The translations under genes were made by a program, and so were the position numbers. A model generated the notes under the pieces. The model did no database searches, was not told the DNA's origin, and was given only the letters and a program-made list of their open reading frames with translations. 64,000 bases of DNA from NCBI GenBank assembly GCA_904846145.1, contig CAJGZL010000001.1, positions 124,001 through 188,000 of the forward strand, read 5' to 3'. This DNA comes from Psychrobacter immobilis (lineage in GTDB: Bacteria; Pseudomonadota; Gammaproteobacteria; Pseudomonadales; Moraxellaceae). Shown here piece by piece: positions 35,807 through 44,152 of the stretch (position 1 is the stretch's first letter; every line of letters starts with the position of its first letter).

Positions 35807-36580
35807 TTATGAAAAATCGCCTTTGCTGGCTTGGCTTAACCATCGTTTGATAGTGTCATAAGACGGCTTTTTATCTGTTTCTATGTTCTGCTTTATATAT
35901 TCGGCTGTTTCAGCAAAAGTAGTAAAGTTCTGTTCGTCCATGATCTGTAAGTATTGTTTCTTTTTTTCAGGTCTGGTTTGATTGTGTTTTGACCATCGTT
36001 TATCAGCTTTGGACTTATTAGACTTTGATAGTTTTTTTTGAAAGTCGTTTTCACCGCTTACTTCATTTGTTCCTGCTCCAAAAACATAGCTAGCTAAGCT
36101 GACACAGTAAAAACCAACATCATATAATTGATTTTCAAAGTAAAGCTTAGCAAAGGCTTTCAAGTTGATGCATTCACATAATTTATGAAAGTTTATGCAA
36201 TTAAGTTTTAATGACTCTAAATAAATATCTTTATGATAAACACGAATATTAATAGAAAACCCTCGATACATAATAGGTTCTTCTTTTTCGAAATCTACAT
36301 AATAGTCCTGCTCTTCTAAAAGCTCTTTGCATTCCTCAATAGCAATACTTTCTATGTTTTTTATTAATTGATGAATGCTTGCTATTCGTTCATTGTCTTT
36401 GTGATCCACATCAAAAAATTTTGTTCTTAACAACCAGCTAGGAGGGCTATCTAGTAACTGATTTAAAAAAACGGTTGGAATAGTTGTTTTTTGCTGCAAC
36501 CTTTCAAACTCTATTTGCTTAACTTGTTTGATAAGCATTTGAATATCAGTATCTGAATATTTTTTACTAGAATTTGTCAC
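35807..36580 (-). CDS. Element protein of unknown function (257 aa)
   Basis: A soluble protein, rich in K, E, N and S. The N-terminal and central parts show no recognised domain. The C-terminal 65 residues (ADKRWSKHNQTRPEKKKQYL ... SYDTIKRWLSQA) look like a basic linker followed by a small helix-turn-helix, a tail seen in various phage and plasmid proteins. It sits between the integrase end and the AlpA-like gene. A repeated motif upstream of its start suggests autoregulation. Possible roles are regulator, replication accessory or anti-phage cargo; the sequence does not decide. Confidence 0.6.
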   Translation of the reverse strand: MTNSSKKYSDTDIQMLIKQVKQIEFERLQQKTTIPTVFLNQLLDSPPSWLLRTKFFDVDHKDNERIASIHQLIKNIESIAIEECKELLEEQDYYVDFEKEEPIMYRGFSINIRVYHKDIYLESLKLNCINFHKLCECINLKAFAKLYFENQLYDVGFYCVSLASYVFGAGTNEVSGENDFQKKLSKSNKSKADKRWSKHNQTRPEKKKQYLQIMDEQNFTTFAETAEYIKQNIETDKKPSYDTIKRWLSQASKGDFS

Positions 36581-36582
36581 AA

Positions 36583-36647
36583 TTCACACCTTTACACACC
36601 TTTATATAAATAAGGTGCAAGGCGCTGGCTGCTTTAAGGTGTGTAAA
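36583..36647. promoter_or_regulatory. Inverted-repeat cluster upstream of the 257-aa gene
   Basis: A perfect 12-bp inverted repeat, tttacacacctt at 36591-36602 and aaggtgtgtaaa at 36636-36647. Related half-sites are ttcacacctt at 36583-36592 and aaggtg at 36613-36618. The cluster begins 3 bp before the start codon of the gene and extends upstream, suiting an operator. Confidence 0.55.
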
Positions 36648-36716
36648 TTGCAGCCGTTCGGGTAATTAGTCCTAGCCTTGCATGGTCATTGTAGCGGTAT
36701 TATCCACTAAATATGG

Positions 36717-37019
36717 TTATGCTGTTAAGCGTCTATCACGTCTAATCAAGGTTTGAGAATAGCCAGTCAATTTTAAAGTAACATTATCATTATTTTTTGA
36801 TAGCCGCTCTACTTCCTCAGTAGCCATATCATAAAAAAACGTGTTACTAACTGGCTTGTCATTGTCAGTCTTATACTTTACTGGCTCACCATTAATCAAT
36901 ACTGAATAAGTGGGGGTATATTCAAAGCCGTCATACTCTGCACCATCAGGCGGTAGATTATCCCAGAATGCGCGGTCATCTAATTGCTGGCGTGTTGGTT
37001 TGGTGTCTAGTGTCATCAT
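36717..37019 (-). CDS. Small element protein, unknown
   Basis: A 100-residue acidic protein (about 99 if the second ATG is used) with no signal or membrane helix. It contains FWDNLPPDGAEYDGFEYTPTYSV and a C-terminal basic end (LIRRDRRLTA). It lies 37 bp downstream of the integrase gene on the same strand, so probably shares its transcript. No family recognised. Confidence 0.55.
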   Translation of the reverse strand: MMTLDTKPTRQQLDDRAFWDNLPPDGAEYDGFEYTPTYSVLINGEPVKYKTDNDKPVSNTFFYDMATEEVERLSKNNDNVTLKLTGYSQTLIRRDRRLTA

Positions 37020-37056
37020 TGTTACTTCTCCATTGGTGGGTTTTGTTGGTTAGGTT

Positions 37057-38385
37057 TTAGCCGTGGTTCTGTTTAGCTGCTTTCTTAAAATCTGCATGAA
37101 TGACATTATCAAACTTGCCAGCCTTGATAGCGTCTAAGTAGTTCGCCCATGCTGTCATCATATTAGCTTTTTGATGTAGTAAATCCATACGGCTATAAGC
37201 AGTGCCATAAGCGTTAAGCATGCGGTGGCCTAGTGCCAGTTCGGTTATCAGTTCATCGTAACCTAGCCGCTCCATTAGCATAGTTTTTGCGCTACTTCTA
37301 AAACCGTGTGGGCTGTGAATATCTTTATAGCCTAGTCCGTTATTCATTAAGTCACTGTTTAATACTTTATTCACTTCTTGCGTATGGTGATAAGGCTCTT
37401 TTTTGCGTCTAGGGTTATGAAATACATACTCGCTATCACCTGTAAGCGGCTTCATCTGCTCTAATATAGCAATGGCTTGCGGTGCTAGTGGTATAACGAT
37501 ACTGGCCACCATATCCCCTCTATTGCCAGACTTTTGCGGTTTAAACTCCCATTGTTTTTTAAGCCAATTAATATCACTCCATTTCATAGTGCAAGCATCA
37601 CCAATGCGAACAAACGTAAGCGATAATAATTGTAATATTCTTTTATTATAAAGCTGGCTTGCATCGTCTAGCTGGTCAATATCTCTTAGCAGTTCGGCAA
37701 ACTCTTTAGGGTCTGTTAATGATGGGCGGTGTTGTGTTTTGGGGCTTTTAAGCGTTCCTTGTAGGTCGCTTGCTGGGTTGTACTCAATAATCATATGAGC
37801 CTTAGCTATTTGTAAAATGCTTTTAAGTATGATCTTAGCCCTTAACCCTTTGTTGAGATGCGTTTTTTGTATATCTTGAATAAACCTTATAACAATACTT
37901 GGCGTTATATCTGTTACTTTCATATGCCCTAGTTTTTGTTTGATGGGCTTAATTAGTAGCTGATTGTTATATATTGTTTTTGCGCTCAGGTTCTTACTAT
38001 CCTGTAATGCTTGCCACTCATTAATGAAATGATTAAGTATGTTTTGACGATCGGTTATTTCTTGCCGTTTCTGTATTTCTTTGTTCTCTAAAGGGTCTAT
38101 ATCTTTGGCTAGCAGTTGCATATTGTCGCTGTGATATTGACGGGCATCGGCAAGGCTTAACGCTGGGTATTGTCCTAGCGTCATATAAGGGCGTTTGCCA
38201 GTAATTGGGTGGGTATAGCGATGTCTAAAGTCGGCTGTAGCGTCTGGGCTATCTTTATGCGGTCTAACTCTTAGCTCTAAGCCCTTATAGCCAGCAATAG
38301 GATAAATAGTTGTCTTGCCAGCTTGAGTAGCTTCTCTTATGGCCTTTGGTATTTGTGAGTCTAGTTTTATCTCTTGCTTTGCCAT
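37057..38385 (-). CDS. int: Tyrosine integrase (P4-type, DUF4102 N-terminus)
   Basis: A 442-residue site-specific recombinase. An N-terminal DUF4102-like arm-binding domain (GYKGLELRVRPH ... PYMTLGQYPALSLADAR) precedes a core-binding domain and a catalytic domain. The catalytic domain shows the first Arg in LTFVRIGDACTMKWSDI, HGFRSSAKTML (His-x-x-Arg) and LGHRMLNAYGTAYSR with the nucleophilic Tyr. All key residues are present. It reads from the right att site inward; the right arm-type repeats lie directly upstream of its start, so binding there could also repress it. Confidence 0.93.
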   Translation of the reverse strand: MAKQEIKLDSQIPKAIREATQAGKTTIYPIAGYKGLELRVRPHKDSPDATADFRHRYTHPITGKRPYMTLGQYPALSLADARQYHSDNMQLLAKDIDPLENKEIQKRQEITDRQNILNHFINEWQALQDSKNLSAKTIYNNQLLIKPIKQKLGHMKVTDITPSIVIRFIQDIQKTHLNKGLRAKIILKSILQIAKAHMIIEYNPASDLQGTLKSPKTQHRPSLTDPKEFAELLRDIDQLDDASQLYNKRILQLLSLTFVRIGDACTMKWSDINWLKKQWEFKPQKSGNRGDMVASIVIPLAPQAIAILEQMKPLTGDSEYVFHNPRRKKEPYHHTQEVNKVLNSDLMNNGLGYKDIHSPHGFRSSAKTMLMERLGYDELITELALGHRMLNAYGTAYSRMDLLHQKANMMTAWANYLDAIKAGKFDNVIHADFKKAAKQNHG

Positions 38386-38400
38386 TACCTTAACCCTTTT

Positions 38401-38433
38401 TGATAGCCATTTTGGTAGCCACTTTGGTAGCCA
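38401..38433. repeat. Right arm-type repeats tggtagcca
   Basis: tgatagcca at 38401-38409, tggtagcca at 38413-38421 and tggtagcca at 38425-38433, each starting 12 bp after the last. They mirror the repeats at 30593-30645 and lie 15-48 bp upstream of the integrase start. Confidence 0.65.
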
Positions 38434-38583
38434 TTTGGAATGTTTTATATTATAGAATAATGTTGTACGTTGTAGTACATGATATATCTATAAATGCTCA
38501 ATATCAATAGAGTAAAGGCTTTAAAGGATTATTTTGTTATTCCTTAAGTTATAAAGTTGTATGATGTAAATTGAAAAAAGCCT

Positions 38584-38607
38584 CTTAACAGTGAGGCTTT
38601 TTTTTGT
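38584..38607 (+). repeat. attR core direct repeat
   Basis: Identical to 30522-30545. Together with the element-derived aaaaaagcct just before it, the sequence again forms a terminator-like hairpin with a T8 tail, so both ends of the element carry a terminator. Confidence 0.85.
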
Positions 38608-38718
38608 CTAATTTTCAAGAGCTGCAGCGGTTTTTGTAATTCTTTAACCAATCTTATCATTAGTTTTATCTAATATATTAAAAGCCCAAAAATCAGCACC
38701 ATGACCAAACTATAGAAA

Positions 38719-38741
38719 AGCTTTGGCTTACAACCAAAGCT
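38719..38741 (-). terminator. Terminator of the parvulin gene
   Basis: An 8-bp stem (agctttgg / ccaaagct), 7-nt loop, followed on the minus strand by tttc. It lies 14 bp past the stop. Confidence 0.65.
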
Positions 38742-38754
38742 CCAATTCTAACTT

Positions 38755-39033
38755 TTATGTTCTATAAAGCACTTTCACCACATGCCAGCCAAATTTGGTT
38801 TTTACCAAATGCGGGATAAATAGTTCACCGTTGAAGCAGATTTTATCAAATGCTGGCACCATGTCGCCTTTTTTAAATTCACCTAAGCTGCCACCTTTTT
38901 TAGCTGATGGACAGGTTGAGTGTTTTTTAGCTAACACATCGAACTGAGCGCCTTTTTTGAGCTTGGCAATAATATCTTCAGCTAACTCTTTGTCTTTTAC
39001 TAAAATATGTAGTGCGCTGGCGGTACGAGACAT
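38755..39033 (-). CDS. ppiC: Parvulin-type peptidyl-prolyl cis-trans isomerase
   Basis: A 92-residue single-domain parvulin with no signal peptide, so cytosolic like E. coli PpiC (93 aa). ALHILVKDKELAEDIIAKLKKGAQFDVLAKKHSTCPSAKKGGSLGEFKKGDMVPAFD and the closing TKFGWHVVKV are the full family pattern. The active-site His (ALHIL) and Cys/Ser region (STCPSA) are intact. It lies just outside the integrated element. Confidence 0.95.
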   Translation of the reverse strand: MSRTASALHILVKDKELAEDIIAKLKKGAQFDVLAKKHSTCPSAKKGGSLGEFKKGDMVPAFDKICFNGELFIPHLVKTKFGWHVVKVLYRT

Positions 39034-39078
39034 AATTTAACTCCTTTATAAAATATCGATTATCGGGACATCATATCA

Positions 39079-39312
39079 TTACTTACTTTTGCTGCTAACT
39101 TTACTTATATACGCTGCCTCATCAAATTTACTATCTACATAGGCGTCACTCTCTGGATAAGACTCGCAATCAAGATACGCGCGTTGAAGGCTGGATGAGA
39201 GAGATATGAGACGGGATTGATAACCATAATAGGTATGGCAGCTCTGACAGTACTGTTCCTCGTGATCGTGACGCACTACATCTGCCCGATAGTATTGCCA
39301 ACCTAAAAGCAT
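39079..39312 (-). CDS. Possible small protein with CxxC, unknown
   Basis: A 77-codon ORF whose start has no clear ribosome site. It contains EEQYCQSCHTYYGYQSRL, which could bind a metal, and many Ser and Tyr. No family recognised. It is upstream of ppiC on the same strand with a 45-bp gap. It could be a real small gene or chance. Confidence 0.3.
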   Translation of the reverse strand: MLLGWQYYRADVVRHDHEEQYCQSCHTYYGYQSRLISLSSSLQRAYLDCESYPESDAYVDSKFDEAAYISKVSSKSK

Positions 39313-39662
39313 TGGAACAACTTAATGTCAGTGAGAGCCTTGTGTCGAATCGATCAGAAACTACAAGTCAATTTCTGCATAGTTTTGGTGGTAACGTAAC
39401 TTGATAAAAGGTAGTATGAACCGTCCCATAACACTATCCCATCATAAATATGGTCATCAAAAGCCTATGAGATAAACCATACTGTCAATAAAGATAAGTC
39501 CTTTGGGATAAACTAATCTTTGACTTGGCTTTTCTTACCATTTACTTTGATAGCTTATATCGTGGATATGAGCTTAAAGATTTGCTTGTGGACTGCTACA
39601 ACTATTGTTATATAAATGAAGCATTTTGGAAAAAAATACAATACCCTAAATCGGAGTAAATA
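39313..39662. other. Intergenic region upstream of the peroxiredoxin gene
   Basis: About 350 bp; no ORF, RNA or operator recognised. It presumably includes the peroxiredoxin promoter. Confidence 0.35.
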
Positions 39663-40190
39663 ATGATTACCCATGTACCTGATATGACTTTTAAGACTCG
39701 TGTTCGTGATGATTCTATCGGAGGAGACAACCCATTCACATGGTATGACTTAACCACAGATGAGTTATTTGCTAATAAAAAAGTGGTTGTGTTCTCACTA
39801 CCAGGTGCCTTTACGCCAACATGTTCAACCAGCCATCTCCCTCGTTATGAAGAGCTATACAATGAGTTTAAGGCGTTGGGCGTAGATGAAATAGTTTGCA
39901 TTTCTGTCAATGATGCCTTCGTCATGTACCAATGGGGCCTAAAGCAAAACCGTGAAAACGTTTTCTTGCTGCCTGACGGTAATGGTGAGTTCACTCGTAA
40001 AATGGGCATGCTTGTCGATAAGAGTAATGTTGGTTTTGGTATGCGCTCATGGCGTTATTCGATGGTTGTCGATAATAAAGAAGTTAAAAAAGTGTTTAAG
40101 GAAGCTGATTTTGGCGATAACTGTCCAATCGACCCCTTTGAAGTATCAGATGCAGACACTATGTTAGAGTATTTGAAAACTAATGCCTAA
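39663..40190 (+). CDS. Peroxiredoxin, Prx5 (AhpE/PrxII-like) type
   Basis: A 175-residue cytosolic thiol peroxidase. FSLPGAFTPTCSTSHLPRYEE carries the peroxidatic Cys54 in the PxxxTxxC motif. SVNDAFVMYQWG and RSWRYSMVVDN, with the family Arg, fit Prx5. A second Cys near the C-terminus (DNCPIDPFEVSD) may be the resolving residue. The ribosome site (cggagtaaATA) is good. It reduces hydroperoxides with a glutathione/glutaredoxin or thioredoxin partner; no partner is fused. A strong terminator follows. Confidence 0.93.
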   Translation: MITHVPDMTFKTRVRDDSIGGDNPFTWYDLTTDELFANKKVVVFSLPGAFTPTCSTSHLPRYEELYNEFKALGVDEIVCISVNDAFVMYQWGLKQNRENVFLLPDGNGEFTRKMGMLVDKSNVGFGMRSWRYSMVVDNKEVKKVFKEADFGDNCPIDPFEVSDADTMLEYLKTNA

Positions 40191-40271
40191 TACTGATATT
40201 TAAATACTGTCGAAATGCCGAAATGTGTAGTCCTTAAATATAAGGGCTACACATTTTTTCTGGTTGCAAAA

Positions 40272-40308
40272 AAAACTGCGCTATCAACAGCATTGATAGC
40301 GCAGTTTT
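40272..40308. terminator. Bidirectional rho-independent terminator
   Basis: A perfect 16-bp stem (40272-40287 with 40293-40308), 5-nt loop, T and A runs on both sides. Shared by the peroxiredoxin gene and the convergent cupin gene. Confidence 0.92.
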
Positions 40309-40339
40309 CAAAAGTAATATAAATACTACTTATAATATC

Positions 40340-41176
40340 TTATCTTTCTGGACGGATAAACGGCATATGACGGTTTACATCTTTATACAGCAAGTATCTG
40401 AACGGACCAGGACCGCCAGCATAGCAAGACTGCGGGCAGAACGCGCGTAACCACATAAAGTCGCCTGCTTCTACTTCGACCCACTCAGCGTTTAAGTGAT
40501 AGACCGCTTTACCTTCTAGTACATACAAGCCATGTTCCATAACATGAGTTTCATCAAATGGAATCACACCGCCTGGCTGAAAAGTTACAATGTTGACATG
40601 CATGTCGTGACGCATATCAGACTGCTCGGTGAATCTAGTGGTTGTCCATACGCCATCAGTACCTGGCATTTCAATAGCTTCAACATCATGATCGCTAGTA
40701 ACAAAAGCTTCAGGCGCATCAATACCGTCTACGAACTGATAAGCTTTACGGATCCAATGGAACTTAACATGCTTGTCGCTGTTGTTTTTTAGCGACCATT
40801 TGCAGCCTGGTGGTAAGAATGCATAGCCACCCGCTTCAAGGTGATGCGACACGCCTTCGATAGTCATGTCCATTTCACCTTCAACGATGAATACAACCCC
40901 TTCAGCCTTGGCATCTAGCTCAGGTTTTTGAGAGCCACCATTTGGTGCAACTTCAACGATGTATTGCGAGAAGGTTTCTGAAAAACCAGTCAAAGGACGG
41001 GCAATTACCCACATGCGCATGCCTTCCCAAAAAGGCAGGTAGCTAATAACAATGTCGGTTAGTACGCGCTTTGGAATAATCGCATAAGCTTCGGTAAAGA
41101 TAGCACGATCAGATAGCAATTGTGTTTGCGGAGGCAGGCCACCAGTTGGGGCGTAATAAGTACTTTTTGTTGACAT
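40340..41176 (-). CDS. allE: (S)-ureidoglycine aminohydrolase, bicupin
   Basis: A 278-residue protein with two cupin domains. It converts ureidoglycine to ureidoglycolate in allantoin breakdown, using Mn2+. The N-terminal cupin shows VVFIVEGEMDMTIEG and GGYAFLPPGCKW; the C-terminal cupin has TFQPGGVIPFDETHVMEHGLYVLEG with metal-binding His and Glu, and FRYLLYKDVNRHMPF. This agrees well with E. coli YlbA/AllE. No other allantoin gene (allantoinase, allantoate amidohydrolase, transporter) is nearby, so it is isolated here. No ribosome-site or start problem: MSTKSTYYAPTGG matches the family's N-terminus. Confidence 0.87.
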   Translation of the reverse strand: MSTKSTYYAPTGGLPPQTQLLSDRAIFTEAYAIIPKRVLTDIVISYLPFWEGMRMWVIARPLTGFSETFSQYIVEVAPNGGSQKPELDAKAEGVVFIVEGEMDMTIEGVSHHLEAGGYAFLPPGCKWSLKNNSDKHVKFHWIRKAYQFVDGIDAPEAFVTSDHDVEAIEMPGTDGVWTTTRFTEQSDMRHDMHVNIVTFQPGGVIPFDETHVMEHGLYVLEGKAVYHLNAEWVEVEAGDFMWLRAFCPQSCYAGGPGPFRYLLYKDVNRHMPFIRPER

Positions 41177-41975
41177 TTATAGTATTCCTTAGTGGTTTTG
41201 GTTTTGTGCTGCGATCATGATGTTTGAACTCATGGAGCAAAGAAGAAGCCTAGCCGTTTGGATAAAACTTTTCTTTAGACACTCAATCATATACAGCTTG
41301 AAAGGCTAAGCTATGGTCAAAATCCTTAGACATAGCTTGGCGGTTTGTGTTGCTTGAATTTTGTTGAGTGATAACTGCGGTTATTTTCTAATGGCGCACG
41401 GAGTTGTGCTTTAGATAATATTTTATGTTTTAATATATAGCAGATGTGCTGATAGAAACACGTCAAATTGCTTTGTCTGTCAAGAGTTTAATATTAAGTT
41501 CAATATTATTGGTATCAGGCATGGCGCACTTGGGCAGAACCAGAGTCGTTATCTCTTGCAAATCAGGGAGTAGTTCGGACAATTAACTTTAGAATATCTG
41601 ATACGGTTTGGGGGTACATCTACAGACCGCTAAATGACTTCCTTAATACCTTTCACGATCATCCTTTGACCGCTACGCTTAATCACAATTGATAATACAC
41701 CCATCATTATTGTGCAAGACTCATCGCTACTCGATGAGATAGGTGCGTTGAACTGTTTTTGGTTGATGCCATATTACCATAAAATTACAGTGACTAAAAA
41801 TATATTAATCAACTTGATTTATTTAATGAGGTTGGGCTTGCGCTTCAAGTATCGCCCATTAAAAGCGAAAGGCTTCATTACTTATACTGACTAACACTGA
41901 GTTATTTATTGGTAATAACTATTTTTCTTATTGCTTTGCTTATTGCCTTGCTTATTACAAAGCCTAAGCTATGCT
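41177..41975. other. Long region without a recognisable gene
   Basis: About 800 bp. A 60-codon frame at 41712-41894 (MQDSSLLDEIGALNCFW...) is open but has no ribosome site, no domain and no good composition; I do not call it. There is no RNA motif or repeat that I can identify. It may contain regulatory sites of allE or a fully decayed gene. Confidence 0.4.
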
Positions 41976-42767
41976 TTACATCTGGTAAACCTGATCAAGC
42001 TGACAGCATAGTCGTAGCGCACTAAAAGCCGCTAGGCTCGAGGTTTTAGGGTTTTCAGCTAACGGCAGGCCTGCCATACTGATCTCAAGCTGACCGAACA
42101 CACCTTTTGCTACAATGTGATGAATATTATGCTCAAGCGTCGGATCAACGATTAGCTCAACCTTAGTATCATCTAAGCCTACCCCTGCTAGCGCGATAGT
42201 CGCGGCGACGTTAGAGTTAGCGGGAAACAAAGTAGCCGCCTGCCTAGCGCTACCGGTAAAAAACACTTCAGCTTGCTCTAAGTTGTCATAGTCGATCAGC
42301 TCATCGGCATGACTGCCCTTCCAGCTCTCAGGTTTTTTGCGACCTTGATAAGTCACCTCATTGAGTCCTGCTAAACTTGCCGCATTGATACCGTCAATGC
42401 CCGCGACAGCTCCAGCTAATATATGAATTTTCACCCCGTTTTTTTGGGCAGTATCATGTAAAACGCAGGCAAACTTATCATCAGTAAAAGCGCCTACTGA
42501 TACGATACCAAGAGGAATACCTCTCTCTAAAACTCCGACAGCGTGCGCTTCAAGACCAGTTTGCCCTGCCATCTCAACGGCTAAGTCAGGCATATTGGAC
42601 AATTCATTGACCGATGTAATAACCTTTACATCATCGCCAAGCTCAGCTCTTATTCTATCGGCACTTCTAGGACTGGCTATGATTGTTGACAGGACAACAG
42701 TCTCAGGTAGCATCTGATGGACTTTTCTTGCCATCGAGCCGTAGCCTATAAACATAACTTTTTTCAT
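41976..42767 (-). CDS. nadX: L-aspartate dehydrogenase
   Basis: A 263-residue NAD(P)-dependent enzyme that oxidises aspartate to iminoaspartate, the first NAD-biosynthesis precursor, or acts in aspartate breakdown. The N-terminal Rossmann loop is MFIGYGSMARKV. VEMAGQTGLEAHAVGVLERG, SVGAFTD, GAVAGIDGINAASLAGL, RKKPESWKG and FPANSNVAATIALAGVG follow the aspartate dehydrogenase family. It lies 36 bp after arfB on the same strand. Confidence 0.92.
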   Translation of the reverse strand: MKKVMFIGYGSMARKVHQMLPETVVLSTIIASPRSADRIRAELGDDVKVITSVNELSNMPDLAVEMAGQTGLEAHAVGVLERGIPLGIVSVGAFTDDKFACVLHDTAQKNGVKIHILAGAVAGIDGINAASLAGLNEVTYQGRKKPESWKGSHADELIDYDNLEQAEVFFTGSARQAATLFPANSNVAATIALAGVGLDDTKVELIVDPTLEHNIHHIVAKGVFGQLEISMAGLPLAENPKTSSLAAFSALRLCCQLDQVYQM

Positions 42768-42803
42768 AACTCTCCCTACTTTTCACCTATCTATTTTCAT
42801 CTT

Positions 42804-43217
42804 TTAATAATCGACCTTACCACGTAGCACTTTGGTTTTGCCGCGCTGAGTCTTTTTGTCCACGCGTTTGCGTTTAGCGTTCCTGCTTGGTTTCGTAGCC
42901 TTGCGAGTTTTGGTGACGTAAGTGGCTTTTTTGATAAAGCTCTGCAAGCGTTCAAAAGCGTCGGCTTTATTTTTTTCTTGGGTGCGAAACTGCTGAGCTT
43001 TGATAATAAGTACGCCATCTTTGGTAATACGTCCATCTTTACTATCGATGAGCCGCTGTTTATTAACAGTGCTTAGACTGGATGCGGTTATATCAAAACG
43101 TAGGTGTATGGCGGAAGATACTTTATTGACATTTTGACCGCCTGCTCCTTGCGCACGAATGGCGGTAATCTCAATCTCACTATCATCGAGGCTAATACTA
43201 GGTGTAATAAAGATCAT
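42804..43217 (-). CDS. arfB: Alternative ribosome-rescue factor ArfB (YaeJ)
   Basis: A 137-residue peptidyl-tRNA hydrolase that releases stalled ribosomes. The catalytic GGQ (residues 26-28) lies in RAQGAGGQNVNKVSSAIHLRFD, the full family signature. The C-terminal tail is basic (TRKATKPSRNAKRKRVDKKT), as needed to enter the empty mRNA channel. The length fits (E. coli 140). It lies between a CitE-like lyase and nadX on the minus strand. Confidence 0.95.
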   Translation of the reverse strand: MIFITPSISLDDSEIEITAIRAQGAGGQNVNKVSSAIHLRFDITASSLSTVNKQRLIDSKDGRITKDGVLIIKAQQFRTQEKNKADAFERLQSFIKKATYVTKTRKATKPSRNAKRKRVDKKTQRGKTKVLRGKVDY

Positions 43218-43285
43218 AGCGTTTTACTAAGGTGTATTGAATAAGGTATGTTGAATGATTAACGAGGTTTTATCATAACCTATTA

Positions 43286-44152
43286 TTAAATGTTCGGCCA
43301 CTTTGCCAATAGCTGACGACAACGCTCAATCACTGGCGCATCCACCATATTACCATCGACTTCAAATACCGCCTCATGACTCCGTTCATACTCGACGACT
43401 ACTCGCTTGGCAAAATCAAGCTCAGCCGCGCTAGGTTGCAAGGACTGCTGGATAACGGCCACTTGCTTAGGATGAATACACAGCATGCCTGACAGACCCA
43501 TTTGCGACCATAGTATTACTCTATCATAAAGACCTTTGTTATCCTTAAAATCAGGATAAACAGTATCGATAGGAGCCAGTAACCCTTGCACTTTGGAGCT
43601 AACTAACAGCTGATAGCGAATCTGATTGGCAATATGATCAGCCGCTGGCGTGCCAACTTGTACGTTTAAATCATTACACAAATCTAAGAATCCATAGCTA
43701 AAAGCCAGCAATCCTGACGCACCTGCCATGTTATCGACTTGAGACAATCCTAACGCGGTTTCAATCAGAGCAATAACGGGTAAGTTAGTCGCTTGATTCA
43801 CATATTCGATAGCGGCGGCTTGCTCAGCTTTGGCTAGTATTACGCCAGCTAGATTTGGCAACTGCTGACACAGCGCGATATCTTCCATAAACTCTACACT
43901 ACTCGCCCTATTAACTCGTAGCCAAATAGGCTGATAGTCTTGACTGTGGTAATAGTCTTGTATAGCTATACGCGTTTGTGCTTTATCTGCTTGAGCGACG
44001 GCATCTTCTAAATCAACAATAACGGCATCCGCGCCACTGGCAAAAGCTTTTGCCACTCGCTCCATCCGAGTCGCAGGCACGAATAACCAGCTATTAATGT
44101 TGGCGAAATCGTTATGAGTTGCGATAGTTTTTTCAGTACTGTTTAACTGCAT
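43286..44152 (-). CDS. CitE-like CoA ester lyase (HpcH/HpaI aldolase family)
   Basis: About 288 residues from ATG 44152; a TTG at 44170 is also open. SWLFVPATRMERVAKAFASGADAVIVDLEDAV is the classical CitE-like opening with a Mg-binding acidic residue. LRVNRASS, GVILAKAEQA, VIALIETALGL and MLCIHPKQVAVI, with the family histidine, follow. Family members cleave malyl-CoA, citramalyl-CoA or related esters; which one is not clear. It is 69 bp upstream of arfB. Confidence 0.85.
   Translation of the reverse strand: MQLNSTEKTIATHNDFANINSWLFVPATRMERVAKAFASGADAVIVDLEDAVAQADKAQTRIAIQDYYHSQDYQPIWLRVNRASSVEFMEDIALCQQLPNLAGVILAKAEQAAAIEYVNQATNLPVIALIETALGLSQVDNMAGASGLLAFSYGFLDLCNDLNVQVGTPAADHIANQIRYQLLVSSKVQGLLAPIDTVYPDFKDNKGLYDRVILWSQMGLSGMLCIHPKQVAVIQQSLQPSAAELDFAKRVVVEYERSHEAVFEVDGNMVDAPVIERCRQLLAKWPNI

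Larger units (their letters stand above)
30522..38607. mobile_element. Integrated satellite-like element (8 kb) at tRNA-Gly
   Basis: Bounded by a 24-bp direct repeat and containing a P4-type tyrosine integrase, an AlpA-like regulator, a winged-helix protein, a DUF3987 primase/helicase-like protein, iteron-like repeats and small unknown genes. All genes are on the minus strand, reading away from the integrase end. No capsid, portal, tail or large terminase gene is present, so it is not a complete prophage. The order int - regulator - primase resembles phage satellites (PICI or P4-like) or small genomic islands; which of these is an inference. Confidence 0.85.

Noticed and set aside
30522..38607. 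Complete prophage
   Set aside because: No capsid, portal, tail, lysis or large-terminase gene is present; only integration, regulation and replication-like functions.
41712..41894. 60-codon ORF in the long gap before nadX
   Set aside because: No ribosome site, no domain, unconvincing composition; probably chance.
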